Positions 56,339 through 64,000 of a stretch of DNA of 64,000 nucleotides are shown here, piece after piece. Positions within the stretch are counted from its first letter, which is position 1; the number at the start of each line of letters is the position of its first letter. This DNA is from Burkholderiales bacterium (GTDB lineage Bacteria > Pseudomonadota > Gammaproteobacteria > Burkholderiales > Burkholderiaceae_C), in the NCBI GenBank assembly GCA_016191525.1, contig JACPOK010000019.1, positions 310,001 to 374,000 of the forward strand, written 5' to 3'. The position numbers and the translations under genes were made by a program. Under the pieces are notes generated by a model. It ran no database searches, had not been told where the DNA came from, and saw only the letters and a list, made by a program, of their open reading frames with translations.

Positions 56339-56612
56339 GGTGTTGGCGCGCCGACGAACGCCAACCGCGCTGGCTGGCGCGGCAGGCGGTATCCGGCAGG
56401 GCCGATCTCTGCGGCGGCCGGGATTTACGGACTGGGGCCGGGCGCGCTTGCGCGCTTCGTCAACTGGCTCGTCGCGGTGTTTGAACGGAGGGGCCTCAGG
56501 GCCCGTAGTGAGTTTCGCGACGCCGGTCCCAGTCCGGAAATCCCGGCGAAGTCACCGCGAAGCGGGGACCGCCGAAGTGTGAGGCCCTGCCGGATACCGC
56601 CTGACGTGACGT
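56339..56612 (-). repeat. Large nested palindromic element, copy 2 (inverted)
   Basis: Near-identical reverse complement of 38368-38641, from GGTGTTGGCGCGCCGACG at its left end to CCTGACGTGAC at its right end. Inner landmarks such as CCAGTCCGGAAATCCCGG and GGCCCTGCCGGATACCGCC are shared. Confidence 0.85.
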
Positions 56613-56637
56613 CGCACACCACCCGATACGCAGGTCT

Positions 56638-57660
56638 TCAAATCACGCGCAGCTGCCTCAGCTCGCGCGTGATCCACGCGTAATACACCGGCGCGGCGAC
56701 CACGCCGGCCAGGCCGAAGGCGGCTTCCATCGCCAGCATGGCGGCCAGCAGCTCGTAGGTTCGCACGCGGATGCGCGAACCCACGATGCGTGCGTTCAGG
56801 AAATATTCCAGCTTGTGGATGCCCACCAGGAAACCCAGCGACACCGCGCCCAGCCAGGGTGACAGGGTCAGGCTGGCCAGCACGATGGCGGTGTTGGAAG
56901 CCAGGTTGCCCACCACGGGAACCAGCCCGGCAAAGAAGGTCACCGCCACCAGCGTGTTGGCCAGCGGCACATGCCAGCCGAACAGCGGCAGCACGGCCAG
57001 CAGGTAGATCGCGGTGAACACGGTGTTCAGCGCGGCAATGCGCAGCTGGGATGAAACGATGTCCGTGAACGCCTGCGCCAGCTGCGACAGGCGCTCGCGC
57101 CAGGCCCGCAGGAAGATGGGCGCAACGGGCCCGGTGTCCTGCGGCGCCAGGCTGGCCAAAAAGCCGATCACCAGCCCGGCCAGGATGTAGGCCGCGCCGC
57201 GCAGCGTGTGGTGGCCCCACAGCCGCACGTCGCTGGCGTGCGAGCGCATCCATTGCGTGACTGTGTCGTGCACACTCGCCGATGATTCGGGCAAGCGTGA
57301 GGCCAGCCAGGGCGGCAGCGTGGTGCGCAGGCTGTCCAGCGTGTCCGCGGAAATCTGCAACAGGCGCGGCAGCCCGCCGGATGACGAAGCTTCCGACAGC
57401 TGGCCCAGCCCTTCCACGGTGGTGGCGATGCCGGCGGCCAGCAGCAGCACCACCAGCGCCAGCCCGATCACGTGGGCGCGGCCCGTTGACATGCGGGCCG
57501 TGAGCGCCCGCAGCAGCGCGCGGTACAGCGTGAATGCCGCCAGCCCGGAGAGCAGCGCCATCAGCAGGTGCAGGTGGACGATGAGCAGCAGCGCCGCGCC
57601 CATCAGCAGCAGCGCGGCGACAGTGGCGCGGTCGGCGCCCTCCCTGTGCGGATCGTTCAT
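56638..57660 (-). CDS. AI-2E family transporter (predicted permease)
   Basis: The 340-residue membrane protein has an N-terminal group of hydrophobic segments, a hydrophilic stretch with a DTVTQWMRSHASD region and a C-terminal group with NTVFTAIYLLAVLPLFGW, FAGLVPVVGNLASNT and GIHKLEYFLNARIVGSRI. This matches the AI-2E/TqsA-PerM family (PF01594). Members have varied roles including sodium/proton or signal export. The start at 57660 is chosen as the first Met with normal sequence behind it. Substrate unknown. Confidence 0.85.
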   Translation of the reverse strand: MNDPHREGADRATVAALLLMGAALLLIVHLHLLMALLSGLAAFTLYRALLRALTARMSTGRAHVIGLALVVLLLAAGIATTVEGLGQLSEASSSGGLPRLLQISADTLDSLRTTLPPWLASRLPESSASVHDTVTQWMRSHASDVRLWGHHTLRGAAYILAGLVIGFLASLAPQDTGPVAPIFLRAWRERLSQLAQAFTDIVSSQLRIAALNTVFTAIYLLAVLPLFGWHVPLANTLVAVTFFAGLVPVVGNLASNTAIVLASLTLSPWLGAVSLGFLVGIHKLEYFLNARIVGSRIRVRTYELLAAMLAMEAAFGLAGVVAAPVYYAWITRELRQLRVI

Positions 57661-57698
57661 GCGGCTGATTATCGGGCGGTGCTGCTCATCCTTGCGGC

Positions 57699-57742
57699 GC
57701 CGGCTATTTATACCAAGCGTGCGCTTGCCATAAATAGCCGGC
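57699..57742. promoter_or_regulatory. 44-bp palindromic operator between AI-2E and TetR genes
   Basis: GCCGGCTATTTAT (57699-57711) and ATAAATAGCCGGC (57730-57742) are perfectly complementary. Inside, CAAGCG (57714-57719) and CGCTTG (57722-57727) continue the dyad with two mismatched pairs and a TG centre. It lies 21 bases before the TetR ATG at 57764 and fits a TetR-family operator, controlling the regulator and the operon behind it, possibly also the divergent gene. Confidence 0.8.
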
Positions 57743-57763
57743 TTTGGTATGGTGGCGTTTGCC

Positions 57764-58435
57764 ATGGAAACAGCGCTCGCCACCGACATTGAAGAAGAAG
57801 CCGCCGCGCCCCGGCGACCGCGCGGGCGGCCGCGCAAGACGCTGGACGAGCGCGACGACGGCAACCGCCGCCAGGAGCTGCTGCGCTCCGCCGCCCGGTT
57901 GTTCCGGCGCAAGGGCTTCCACGCCACCAGCACGCGCGACATCGCCGCGGCGGTGGGCATGCAAAGCGGCTCGCCGTTCTATCACTTCAAGAGCAAGGGT
58001 GCGCTGCTGTATGCGGTGATGGACGAGGGCATGCGCTCCGCGATCAGTAAACAAGCCGACGCGCTACAAAAAGCAGAGCGCTCTACGCAGTCCCCACGCG
58101 CCTTGCTGGCCGTTTTGATTCGCAATCACTTCGACATACTGCTTGGCCCGGGAAGTGATTTCATCCCGGTGATGCTGTACGAGGCGCGTTCCATCACGGC
58201 GCGCCAGCGCACGGCGCTGGCGCAGCTGCAAAGCGAATACGAGGCGCCCTGGGCGCCGGTACTGGCGGCCCTGCATGCGTCGGGCGAGCTGAAAGCCCAG
58301 GTCAAGCTGGCGCGCCTGCTGATCTTCGGGGCGCTCAACTGGTCGGCCCAGTGGTTCGACCGGCGCAAGGGCGCGTCGCTGGACGAGCTGGCCGATGCCG
58401 CGCTCGCCTTGTTTATCGGGGAGCCAGGGAAATGA
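57764..58435 (+). CDS. TetR-family transcriptional regulator of the atu-like operon
   Basis: The 223-residue protein has a basic arm (RPRGRPRKTLDERDDGNRR), then the helix-turn-helix LLRSAARLFRRKGFHATSTR, DIAAAVGMQSGSPFYHFKSK. The C-terminal domain is helical. The start at 57764 is favoured by GGTGG 8 bases upstream; an ATG at 57749 is also in frame. Residues about 100-120 are encoded by a copy of the interspersed repeat (58061-58121). The gene overlaps the following SDR gene by ATGA and lies behind a 44-bp operator. Confidence 0.9.
   Translation: METALATDIEEEAAAPRRPRGRPRKTLDERDDGNRRQELLRSAARLFRRKGFHATSTRDIAAAVGMQSGSPFYHFKSKGALLYAVMDEGMRSAISKQADALQKAERSTQSPRALLAVLIRNHFDILLGPGSDFIPVMLYEARSITARQRTALAQLQSEYEAPWAPVLAALHASGELKAQVKLARLLIFGALNWSAQWFDRRKGASLDELADAALALFIGEPGK
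58061..58121 (+). repeat. Short interspersed repeat, copy D (inside TetR gene)
   Basis: The segment reads GCGCTACAAAAAGCAGAGCG, CTCTACGCAG, ACGCGCC and GGCCGTTTTGATT. It shares GCTACAAAAA, the AGCG box, the ACGC...GCGCC middle and the GGCC-TTTT end with the other copies. It is translated in frame. Confidence 0.6.
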
Positions 58436-59328
58436 CTGCAACAGCACATTACAAATCCGTCTTCGCCGCCGGCTTGTTCGCCGGCAAGAACATCGTCGTC
58501 ACCGGCGGCGGCTCGGGCATAGGGCGCTGCGCCGCGCACGAGCTGGCCGCGCTGGGCGCGGAGGTCATCCTGATCGGCCGCAAGCTGGAGAAGCTGCACG
58601 ACGTGGCCGGCGAGATCGTGGCCGACGGCGGGCGCGCGAGCTTCCACGTGTGCGACATCCGCGACGAAGCAGCGGTGCAGACCACGGTGACGGCCATCGT
58701 CGTCACGCACGGCCGTATCGACGGCCTGGTCAACAACGCCGGCGGCCAGTACATCAGCGCGCTGGAATCCATCAGCGCCAAGGGCTGGCAGGCGGTGATC
58801 GACACCAACCTCACCGGCGGCTTCCTGATGGCGCGCGAGTGCTACCTGCAATCCATGCAGGAACGCGGCGGCGCCATCGTCAACATCGTGGCCGACATGT
58901 GGGGCTCCATGCCCAACATGGGCCACAGCGGCGCGGCGCGTGCCGGCATGGTGAGCTTCACCGAAACCGCGGCCGCCGAATGGGCCCACAGCGGCGTGCG
59001 CGTCAACGCGGTGGCGCCTGGCTATATCGCCTCCAGCGGCATGGACCACTATCCGCCGGAAGCAGGGCCGATGCTGCGCGAGATGCGCAAGACGGTGCCG
59101 CTCGGGCGCTTCGGCACCGAGGCGGAAACATCGGCCGCCATCGCATTCCTGCTCAGCCCGGCGGCCAACTTCATCAGCGGCGAAGTGCTGCGGGTGGACG
59201 GTGCACGCCCGCAGGTGCGCCAGGGCTGGCCGATGAAGATGCCTGATGAGGCGGCGCAGCAGCGTGATGCGGTCAAGCCCTTTGAAGGCTTCCACCGCGG
59301 CACGGTGCCCAAGGTGTTCCAGAAATGA
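58432..59328 (+). CDS. SDR-family reductase with altered active site (AtuG-like)
   Basis: The 298-residue SDR has VVTGGGSGIGRCAAHELAAL, CDIRDEAAV and VNNAGGQYIS. The active-site stretch GHSGAARAG has Ser166 and Arg170 where YxxxK is expected. This pattern of a changed YxxxK is seen in dienoyl-CoA reductase-type SDRs. The long C-terminal tail (PFEGFHRGTVPKVF) and the N-terminus HYKSVFAAGLFAGK resemble AtuG of the acyclic terpene pathway, as remembered. It overlaps the TetR gene by ATGA and the carboxyltransferase gene by ATGA. Confidence 0.75.
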   Translation: MTATAHYKSVFAAGLFAGKNIVVTGGGSGIGRCAAHELAALGAEVILIGRKLEKLHDVAGEIVADGGRASFHVCDIRDEAAVQTTVTAIVVTHGRIDGLVNNAGGQYISALESISAKGWQAVIDTNLTGGFLMARECYLQSMQERGGAIVNIVADMWGSMPNMGHSGAARAGMVSFTETAAAEWAHSGVRVNAVAPGYIASSGMDHYPPEAGPMLREMRKTVPLGRFGTEAETSAAIAFLLSPAANFISGEVLRVDGARPQVRQGWPMKMPDEAAQQRDAVKPFEGFHRGTVPKVFQK

Positions 59329-60938
59329 CGGTGTTTGCCTCTTCGTGGAACGCCCAGGGCACGTTGGCACAGCAGCGCGGCGAAGCCATGCTGGCGCGCA
59401 TCGCGCAACTGCGCGCGCTGGAAGAGCGCTCCACCGCGGCATCCGCCAAATCGCGCCCAATATTTGACAAGCGCGGCCAGTTGCTGCCGCGCGAGCGGGT
59501 GGCGCTGCTGCTGGATCCCGGCTCGCCGTATCTGCCGCTGTGCTCGCTGGCGGGTTTCCTGCAGGACACCAGGGACGCGGACGCCTCGGTGCCCGGCGGC
59601 GGCATGATCGCCGGCATCGGATTTGTCTCGGGTGTGCGCTGCATGGTGGTGGCCAGCGATTCGGGCATAGACGCCGGTGCCATCCAGCCCATGGGCCTGG
59701 ACAAGATCCTGCGCGTGCAGGAGATGGCGCTGCAGAACAAGCTGCCCTTCATCCACCTGGTGGAGAGCGCCGGCGCCAACCTGATGAAGTACCGGGTCGA
59801 AGGCTTCGTGCACGGCGGCGCGCTGTTCCGCAACCTGGCGCGCCTGTCGGCGGCGGGCATTCCCGTCATCACCGTGCAGCACGGTTCGGGCACGGCGGGC
59901 GGCGCTTACATGCCGGGCCTGTCCGACGTGGTGGTGATGGTGCGCAAGCGCTCGCGCGCCTTCCTGGCCGGCCCGCCCTTGCTGATGGCGGCCACCGGCG
60001 AAGTGGCGACCGAGGAGGACCTGGGCGGCGCCGAAATGCACACCGCCGTCTCAGGCCTGGGCGAGTACCTGGCGGAAGACGATCGCCATGCGCTTTCACT
60101 GGCAAAAGAGGCTGTAGCGCGCACCGGCTGGGCGTATCCAGCTATTAAATCCATAGCAAAGCCGCCGCGCCACGACGCGCAGGAGCTGCTGGGCCTGGTG
60201 CCCGCCAGCCTGCGCGAGCCGCTGGACATGCGCGAGATCATCGCCCGCATCGCCGACGATTCGGATCTGCTGGAATTCAAGTCCCTCTACGGCGCGGCCA
60301 CGGTCTGCGCGCAGGCTTCCATCCACGGCCACGCCGTGGGCTTCATCACCAACAACGGCCCGATCGACGTGGCCGGTGCCAACAAGGCCACGCACTTCAT
60401 CCAGCTGATGTGCCAGCTGGGCCAGCCGCTCATCTACCTGCAGAACACCACCGGCTACATGGTGGGCAAGGAGAGCGAGCAGGGCGGCATGATCAAGCAC
60501 GGCTCCAAGATGATCCAGGCCGTGACCAACGCCACGGCGCCGCAGATCACCATCCAGTGCGGCGCCAGCTTTGGTGCCGGCAACTACGGCATGTGCGGCC
60601 GCGGCTATGCACCGCGCTTTCTTTTCAGCTGGCCCAGCGCGAAGACGGCGGTGATGGGCGGCGAGCAGGCGGCGCGCACCATGCAGATCGTCACGCAGGC
60701 GGCGATGGCGCGCAAGGGCATCACGCCCGACCCCGGCGAGGCGCAGGCCCAGTTCGACAAGATCGTCGCCATGTTCGAGGCGCAGGCCGATGCGTTCTAT
60801 ACCTCGGGCCTGCTGCTGGACGACGGCGTGATCGACCCGCGCGATACACGCGCCGTGCTGGTTCAGTGCCTGGACATCTGCGCCGAGGCGGAACAGCGAA
60901 AACTCAGGCCCATGCAGTTCGGCGTTGCCAGGATGTAG
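59325..60938 (+). CDS. Acyl-CoA carboxylase carboxyltransferase (beta) subunit, AtuC/LiuB-like
   Basis: The 537-residue carboxyltransferase has DKRGQLLPRERVALLLDPGS at the N-terminus, oxyanion and CoA segments GSGTAGGAYMPGLSD and ATGEVATEEDLGGAEMHT, and C-terminal NTTGYMVGKESEQGGMIKHG and GASFGAGNYGMCGRGYAPRF. The family covers methylcrotonyl-CoA and geranyl-CoA carboxylase beta subunits. Context with AtuG/AtuD-like neighbours favours geranyl-CoA-type substrate. Residues about 259-279 are encoded by the repeat at 60101-60161. Confidence 0.88.
   Translation: MTVFASSWNAQGTLAQQRGEAMLARIAQLRALEERSTAASAKSRPIFDKRGQLLPRERVALLLDPGSPYLPLCSLAGFLQDTRDADASVPGGGMIAGIGFVSGVRCMVVASDSGIDAGAIQPMGLDKILRVQEMALQNKLPFIHLVESAGANLMKYRVEGFVHGGALFRNLARLSAAGIPVITVQHGSGTAGGAYMPGLSDVVVMVRKRSRAFLAGPPLLMAATGEVATEEDLGGAEMHTAVSGLGEYLAEDDRHALSLAKEAVARTGWAYPAIKSIAKPPRHDAQELLGLVPASLREPLDMREIIARIADDSDLLEFKSLYGAATVCAQASIHGHAVGFITNNGPIDVAGANKATHFIQLMCQLGQPLIYLQNTTGYMVGKESEQGGMIKHGSKMIQAVTNATAPQITIQCGASFGAGNYGMCGRGYAPRFLFSWPSAKTAVMGGEQAARTMQIVTQAAMARKGITPDPGEAQAQFDKIVAMFEAQADAFYTSGLLLDDGVIDPRDTRAVLVQCLDICAEAEQRKLRPMQFGVARM
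60101..60161 (-). repeat. Short interspersed repeat, copy E (inside carboxyltransferase gene)
   Basis: Read on the minus strand it has TTTGCTATGGATTTAATAGC, TACGCCCAG, GGTGCGCGCTA and CAGCCTCTTTTGCC. The GCTAT...ATAGC dyad, ACGC...GCGC middle and GCC-TTTT end match the other copies. It is translated in frame. Confidence 0.65.
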
Positions 60939-60947
60939 GAGACAAGA

Positions 60948-62129
60948 ATGCAATTCACCCACGAACACACCGAAATCCAGAAGACGCTCAAGCGCTTCAT
61001 CGACGAGAAGATCAACCCGCACGTGGAGGAATGGGAAGCGGCCGAGATCTTCCCCGCCCACGAGGTCTTCCAGGGACTGGGCAAGCTGGGCCTGCTGGGC
61101 CTGTGCAAGCCCGAGGAATACGGCGGCTCGGGGCTGGACTATTCGTATTCGATGGCCATGGCCGAAACCCTGGGCCACATCCATTGCGGTGGCGTGCCCA
61201 TGGCGATCGGCGTGCAGACCGACATGGCCACCCCGGCGCTGGCGCGCTTTGGCAGCGACGAACTCAAGCGGCAGTTTCTCGCGCCCGCCATCGCGGGCGA
61301 CATGGTCGGCTGCATCGGCGTGAGTGAACCCGCCGCGGGCAGCGACGTGGCCGGCATCAAGAGCCACGCCCGCAAGGACGGCGACGACTACGTGATCACC
61401 GGCCAGAAGATGTGGATCACCAACAGCCTGCAGGCCGACTGGATGTGCATGCTGGTCAATACCGGCGAAGGGCCCGTGCACAAGAACAAAAGCCTGGTGA
61501 TGGTGCCCATGCGCGATGGGCCCAACGGCAAGCTGACGAAGGGCATCGAGGTCGCGCAGAAGATAAAAAAGATCGGCATGAACAGCAGCGACACCGGCCT
61601 GATTTATTTCGACGAAGTGCGCGTGCCGCAGCGGTACCGCATCGGCAACGAGGGCCAGGGCTTCATCTACCAGATGCAGCAGTTCCAGGAAGAGCGGTTA
61701 TGGGCGGCCGCCAGCTGCCTGCAGTCGCTCTCCAACTGCATCGCCTGGACGATAGAGTGGGCGCAGGAGCGCAAGCTGTTTGGCGCCGCGCTGGCCGACC
61801 AGCAGTGGGTGCAGTTCAAGCTGGCCGAGATGAAGACCGAGGTGGAGAGCCTGCGCGCGCTCACCTACCGCGCATGTGAGCTGTACGTGAGCGGGCAGGA
61901 CGTGCTGGAGCTCGCTTCCATGGCCAAGCTGAAGGCCGGCCGGCTCAACCGCATCGTGCCCGACACCTGCCTGCAGTTCTGGGGCGGCATGGGCTTCACC
62001 TGGGAGAACAAGGTCTCCCGCATGTACCGTGATGGCCGCCTGGGCTCCATCGGCGGCGGGGCCGACGAGGTGATGCTGGGCATCCTGGCCAAGATCATGG
62101 GCATCGCCAAAAGGCCGGTCGCGCCGTGA
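60948..62129 (+). CDS. Acyl-CoA dehydrogenase (AtuD/citronellyl-CoA dehydrogenase-like)
   Basis: The 393-residue acyl-CoA dehydrogenase starts MQFTHEHTEIQKTLKRFIDE and has GCIGVSEPAAGSDVAGIKS, ITGQKMWITNSLQADWMCML, NKSLVMVPM and the C-terminal LQFWGGMGFTWENKVSRMYRDGR; the FAD and substrate motifs are complete. The HEH N-terminus and the CGGVPMAIGVQTDMATPALARFGS wording resemble citronellyl-CoA dehydrogenase. It overlaps the biotin carboxylase gene by GTGA. Confidence 0.85.
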   Translation: MQFTHEHTEIQKTLKRFIDEKINPHVEEWEAAEIFPAHEVFQGLGKLGLLGLCKPEEYGGSGLDYSYSMAMAETLGHIHCGGVPMAIGVQTDMATPALARFGSDELKRQFLAPAIAGDMVGCIGVSEPAAGSDVAGIKSHARKDGDDYVITGQKMWITNSLQADWMCMLVNTGEGPVHKNKSLVMVPMRDGPNGKLTKGIEVAQKIKKIGMNSSDTGLIYFDEVRVPQRYRIGNEGQGFIYQMQQFQEERLWAAASCLQSLSNCIAWTIEWAQERKLFGAALADQQWVQFKLAEMKTEVESLRALTYRACELYVSGQDVLELASMAKLKAGRLNRIVPDTCLQFWGGMGFTWENKVSRMYRDGRLGSIGGGADEVMLGILAKIMGIAKRPVAP

Positions 62130-64000
62130 GCATGGTGAAAATCCGGCGGTTGCTGATCGCCAACCGCGGCGAGATCGCGCGGCGCATCATCCGCACCTGC
62201 GAGCGCATGGGCATCGAAACAGTGGCCGTGTATTCCGATGCCGATGCGCAGGCGCTGCACGTGCGTGAGGCCACGCTGTCGCAGGCGCTGGGCGGCAACG
62301 CCTCGGCCGATTCCTACCTGCGCATCGACAAGCTGCTGGCCGCCGCGAAGGAGGCGGGCGCCGACGCGGTGCATCCCGGCTACGGTTTTCACAGCGAGAA
62401 CGCGCAGTTCGCGCAGGCGGTGGTGGATGCAGGCCTGACCTGGGTGGGCCCGCCGGCCCAGGCCATCCGCGCGCTGGGCAGCAAGTCCAACGCCAAGGAA
62501 TTGGCGGCGGCTCGCAAGGTGCCCTGCCTGCCGGGCTACCAGGGAGAAGATCAATCGGACGCGCGCTTTGCCGCGGAGGCGCAGCGCATCGGCTTGCCGC
62601 TGATGGTGAAGGCCGCGGCCGGCGGCGGTGGGCGCGGCATGCGGCTGGTGACTGAACTCAGCCAGCTGCTCGCGGCCGTGCAAAGCGCGCGCTCTGAAGC
62701 GCAGGCCGCGTTCGGCTCCGGCGAACTGCTGCTGGAGCGAGCTCTGCTGGCGCCGCGCCACGTTGAGGTGCAGGTGTTCGCCGACAGCCAGGGCCGCTGC
62801 ATCCACCTTGGCGAGCGCGATTGCTCGGTGCAGCGGCGCCACCAGAAGATCATTGAGGAGACGCCCAGCCCGGCGGTGGATGAGAAGCAGCGCCAGCGCA
62901 TGGGCGCCTGCGCCGTGGAGCTCGCGCTGTCCGCTGGTTACGTGGGCGCGGGCACGGTGGAATTCCTGGTGGAAGGCGGCAAGTTCTACCTGATGGAGAT
63001 GAACACCCGCCTGCAAGTGGAACATCCGGTGACCGAGGCCGTGACCGGGCTGGACCTGGTGGAATGGCAGCTGCGCATCGCCCAGGGCGAGCCGCTGCCG
63101 CTCGCCCAGCACGAAGTTGTTTTCACGGGCCACGCCATCGAGGTGCGGCTATGCGCCGAGGATGAAAACTTCGTGCCGCAATCGGGCACTGTGCAGCACC
63201 TGCGCGAGCCGCAAGGCGTTCGCTTCGACCACGCGCTGTTCGAAGGCATGGTGGTGCCGCCGTACTACGACTCCATGCTGGGCAAGCTGGTCGCACACGC
63301 GCCCACGCGCGCTGAGGCTATCGACAGGCTGGCCGCGGCGTTGGGGCGGCTGCAGGTGCTGGGCCTGCCGACTAACCGGCGTTTTCTCGCGGCGTGCCTG
63401 GCCCATCCGGGCTTCCGCGCCGGTGAGGCGCTGGTGCCTTTCCTCGAGCAGGAAGGCGACGCGCTACGGCAGTTGCTACAAAAAGAGGAGCGCCTCACGC
63501 TTGTTCCATGCGCCTTAACGGCCATTTTCCCTCTGGAGAATGGGGCGAAAAATGCGCTGGCATGCCCGTTCCCCCGACCCTTGAAGCTGCGCCATCGCGG
63601 CGAGTTGTCCCTACTGCGGACGCGCGAACTCGCCAACGGAATGCTGGAAGTGGAAAGCGAAGGGCAGGTCCGCCAGTTGGCCCGTGCCGCCGTCACCGGC
63701 GTGCCGCTGGACGACCGGCGCTGGCATGTGCAGGCCGGCAGCGTGGACCTGTTCATCGAGGACGCGTCATTCGAGCCGGCTGCGTCGGCGGGCGGCGCGG
63801 CGGGTACGGCCGAACTGCGCGCGCCGTTCAACGGCAAGGTGATCGCCGTCAAGGCGGCCGCCGGCGCCAAGGTGGCGCGCGGCGATACATTGCTGGTGCT
63901 GGAATCGATGAAGCTGGAGCACGCGCTCTGCGCCACTCGCGACGGCGTGGTGAAGGCGGTGCATGTAGAGGCAGGCCAGCAGGCAGCCACCTCGCAGGTG
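62126..64000 (+). CDS. Biotin carboxylase/carboxyl-carrier (alpha) subunit, AtuF/LiuD-like, 3' end outside window
   Basis: The frame is open from the GTG at 62126 (or ATG 62132) to base 64000, giving 625 codons without a stop. It has KIRRLLIANRGEIARRIIRT, HPGYGFHSENAQFA, the ATP-grasp loop KAAAGGGGRGMRLV, ERDCSVQRRHQKIIEE, MEMNTRLQVEHPVTE and the biotinyl motif VLESMKLEH with Lys596. It carboxylates biotin for the preceding carboxyltransferase (methylcrotonyl- or geranyl-CoA type). Residues about 450-473 are encoded by an interspersed repeat (63472-63542), an insertion in the linker between the carboxylase and biotinyl parts. Confidence 0.9.
   Translation, partial: MSMVKIRRLLIANRGEIARRIIRTCERMGIETVAVYSDADAQALHVREATLSQALGGNASADSYLRIDKLLAAAKEAGADAVHPGYGFHSENAQFAQAVVDAGLTWVGPPAQAIRALGSKSNAKELAAARKVPCLPGYQGEDQSDARFAAEAQRIGLPLMVKAAAGGGGRGMRLVTELSQLLAAVQSARSEAQAAFGSGELLLERALLAPRHVEVQVFADSQGRCIHLGERDCSVQRRHQKIIEETPSPAVDEKQRQRMGACAVELALSAGYVGAGTVEFLVEGGKFYLMEMNTRLQVEHPVTEAVTGLDLVEWQLRIAQGEPLPLAQHEVVFTGHAIEVRLCAEDENFVPQSGTVQHLREPQGVRFDHALFEGMVVPPYYDSMLGKLVAHAPTRAEAIDRLAAALGRLQVLGLPTNRRFLAACLAHPGFRAGEALVPFLEQEGDALRQLLQKEERLTLVPCALTAIFPLENGAKNALACPFPRPLKLRHRGELSLLRTRELANGMLEVESEGQVRQLARAAVTGVPLDDRRWHVQAGSVDLFIEDASFEPAASAGGAAGTAELRAPFNGKVIAVKAAAGAKVARGDTLLVLESMKLEHALCATRDGVVKAVHVEAGQQAATSQV
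63472..63542 (+). repeat. Short interspersed repeat, copy F (inside biotin carboxylase gene)
   Basis: The segment reads GTTGCTACAAAAAGAGGAGC, GCCTCACGCTTG, GCGCCTTAACGGCC and ATTTTCCCTCTGGAGAATG. Best match is copy A at 6817-6885. It is translated in frame as QLLQKEERLTLVPCALTAIF within the interdomain linker. Confidence 0.75.

Larger units (their letters stand above)
56043..56637. other. Non-coding interval filled by palindromic elements
   Basis: I see no believable gene in these 595 bases. They hold a palindromic element (56095-56332) directly followed by the inverted copy 2 of the large element (56339-56612), between the convergent livK-like and AI-2E genes. Confidence 0.75.

Overview
This is a GC-rich chromosomal window from a betaproteobacterium, most likely a Comamonadaceae member (Polaromonas/Variovorax/Ramlibacter-like). 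The grounds are the style of the encoded proteins, the TRAP, LIV and acyl-CoA catabolic gene blocks, argB and slmA, and a family of short interspersed repeats that I remember as typical of this family. That assignment is recognition from memory, not a search. Genes are dense, mostly on the + strand, often with ATGA-type stop/start overlaps. I see no rRNA, tRNA, CRISPR array, complete insertion sequence or prophage.

Region 1 (1-24061) looks like a surface-layer export and modification locus. It holds the 3' end of one S-layer/RTX-like protein and a complete second one (10330-12657). It also has a complete type I secretion set (two ABC exporters, an HlyD-type adaptor, a TolC-type channel), a SapC-family protein and a serralysin-type metalloprotease. 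Glycan and modification genes surround these: a 1247-residue protein with two SPINDLY/OGT-type (GT41) halves, GT4 and GT2 glycosyltransferases, a WecA/MraY-type sugar-phosphate transferase, one small methyltransferase and two TPR-methyltransferases. The metalloprotease C-terminus carries the same domain as the N-terminus of the S-layer protein. The first gene of the secretion operon encodes a 200-residue protein that resembles the N-terminal half of IS200/IS605 TnpB without its RuvC nuclease, and its start lies in a strong inverted repeat. This is the most unusual item in the window.

Region 2 (24086-29492) is housekeeping and regulation: argB, a PhyH-like oxygenase, an OmpR/QseBC-like two-component system, slmA and a PdeM-like phosphoesterase. 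Region 3 (29489-38342) is a sugar-acid catabolism locus. It has an Ldh-family dehydrogenase, a UxaA-family dehydratase, a DctPQM TRAP importer and a FadR-type GntR regulator, divergent from two SDR dehydrogenases and an FAH-family hydrolase; a GntR-type operator lies between them.

Region 4 (38824-56042) is a TetR-controlled acyl-CoA degradation cluster: DmdC-like acyl-CoA dehydrogenase, FadN-type hydroxyacyl-CoA dehydrogenase/hydratase, thiolase, hydrolase, thioesterase, SDRs, a DsbA/HCCA-isomerase-like protein and an enoyl-CoA hydratase. It is followed by a small protease/glyoxalase pair and a complete LivGFHMK-type ABC importer. Large nested palindromic elements lie on both sides of this block, in inverted orientation. 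Region 5 (56638-64000) has an AI-2E-family membrane protein and a TetR-controlled operon (SDR, carboxyltransferase, acyl-CoA dehydrogenase, biotin carboxylase) resembling the atu (citronellol/geranyl-CoA) pathway; its last gene runs off the window end. Six copies of a roughly 60-70 bp repeat are scattered from 6.8 to 63.5 kb, most of them inside reading frames.
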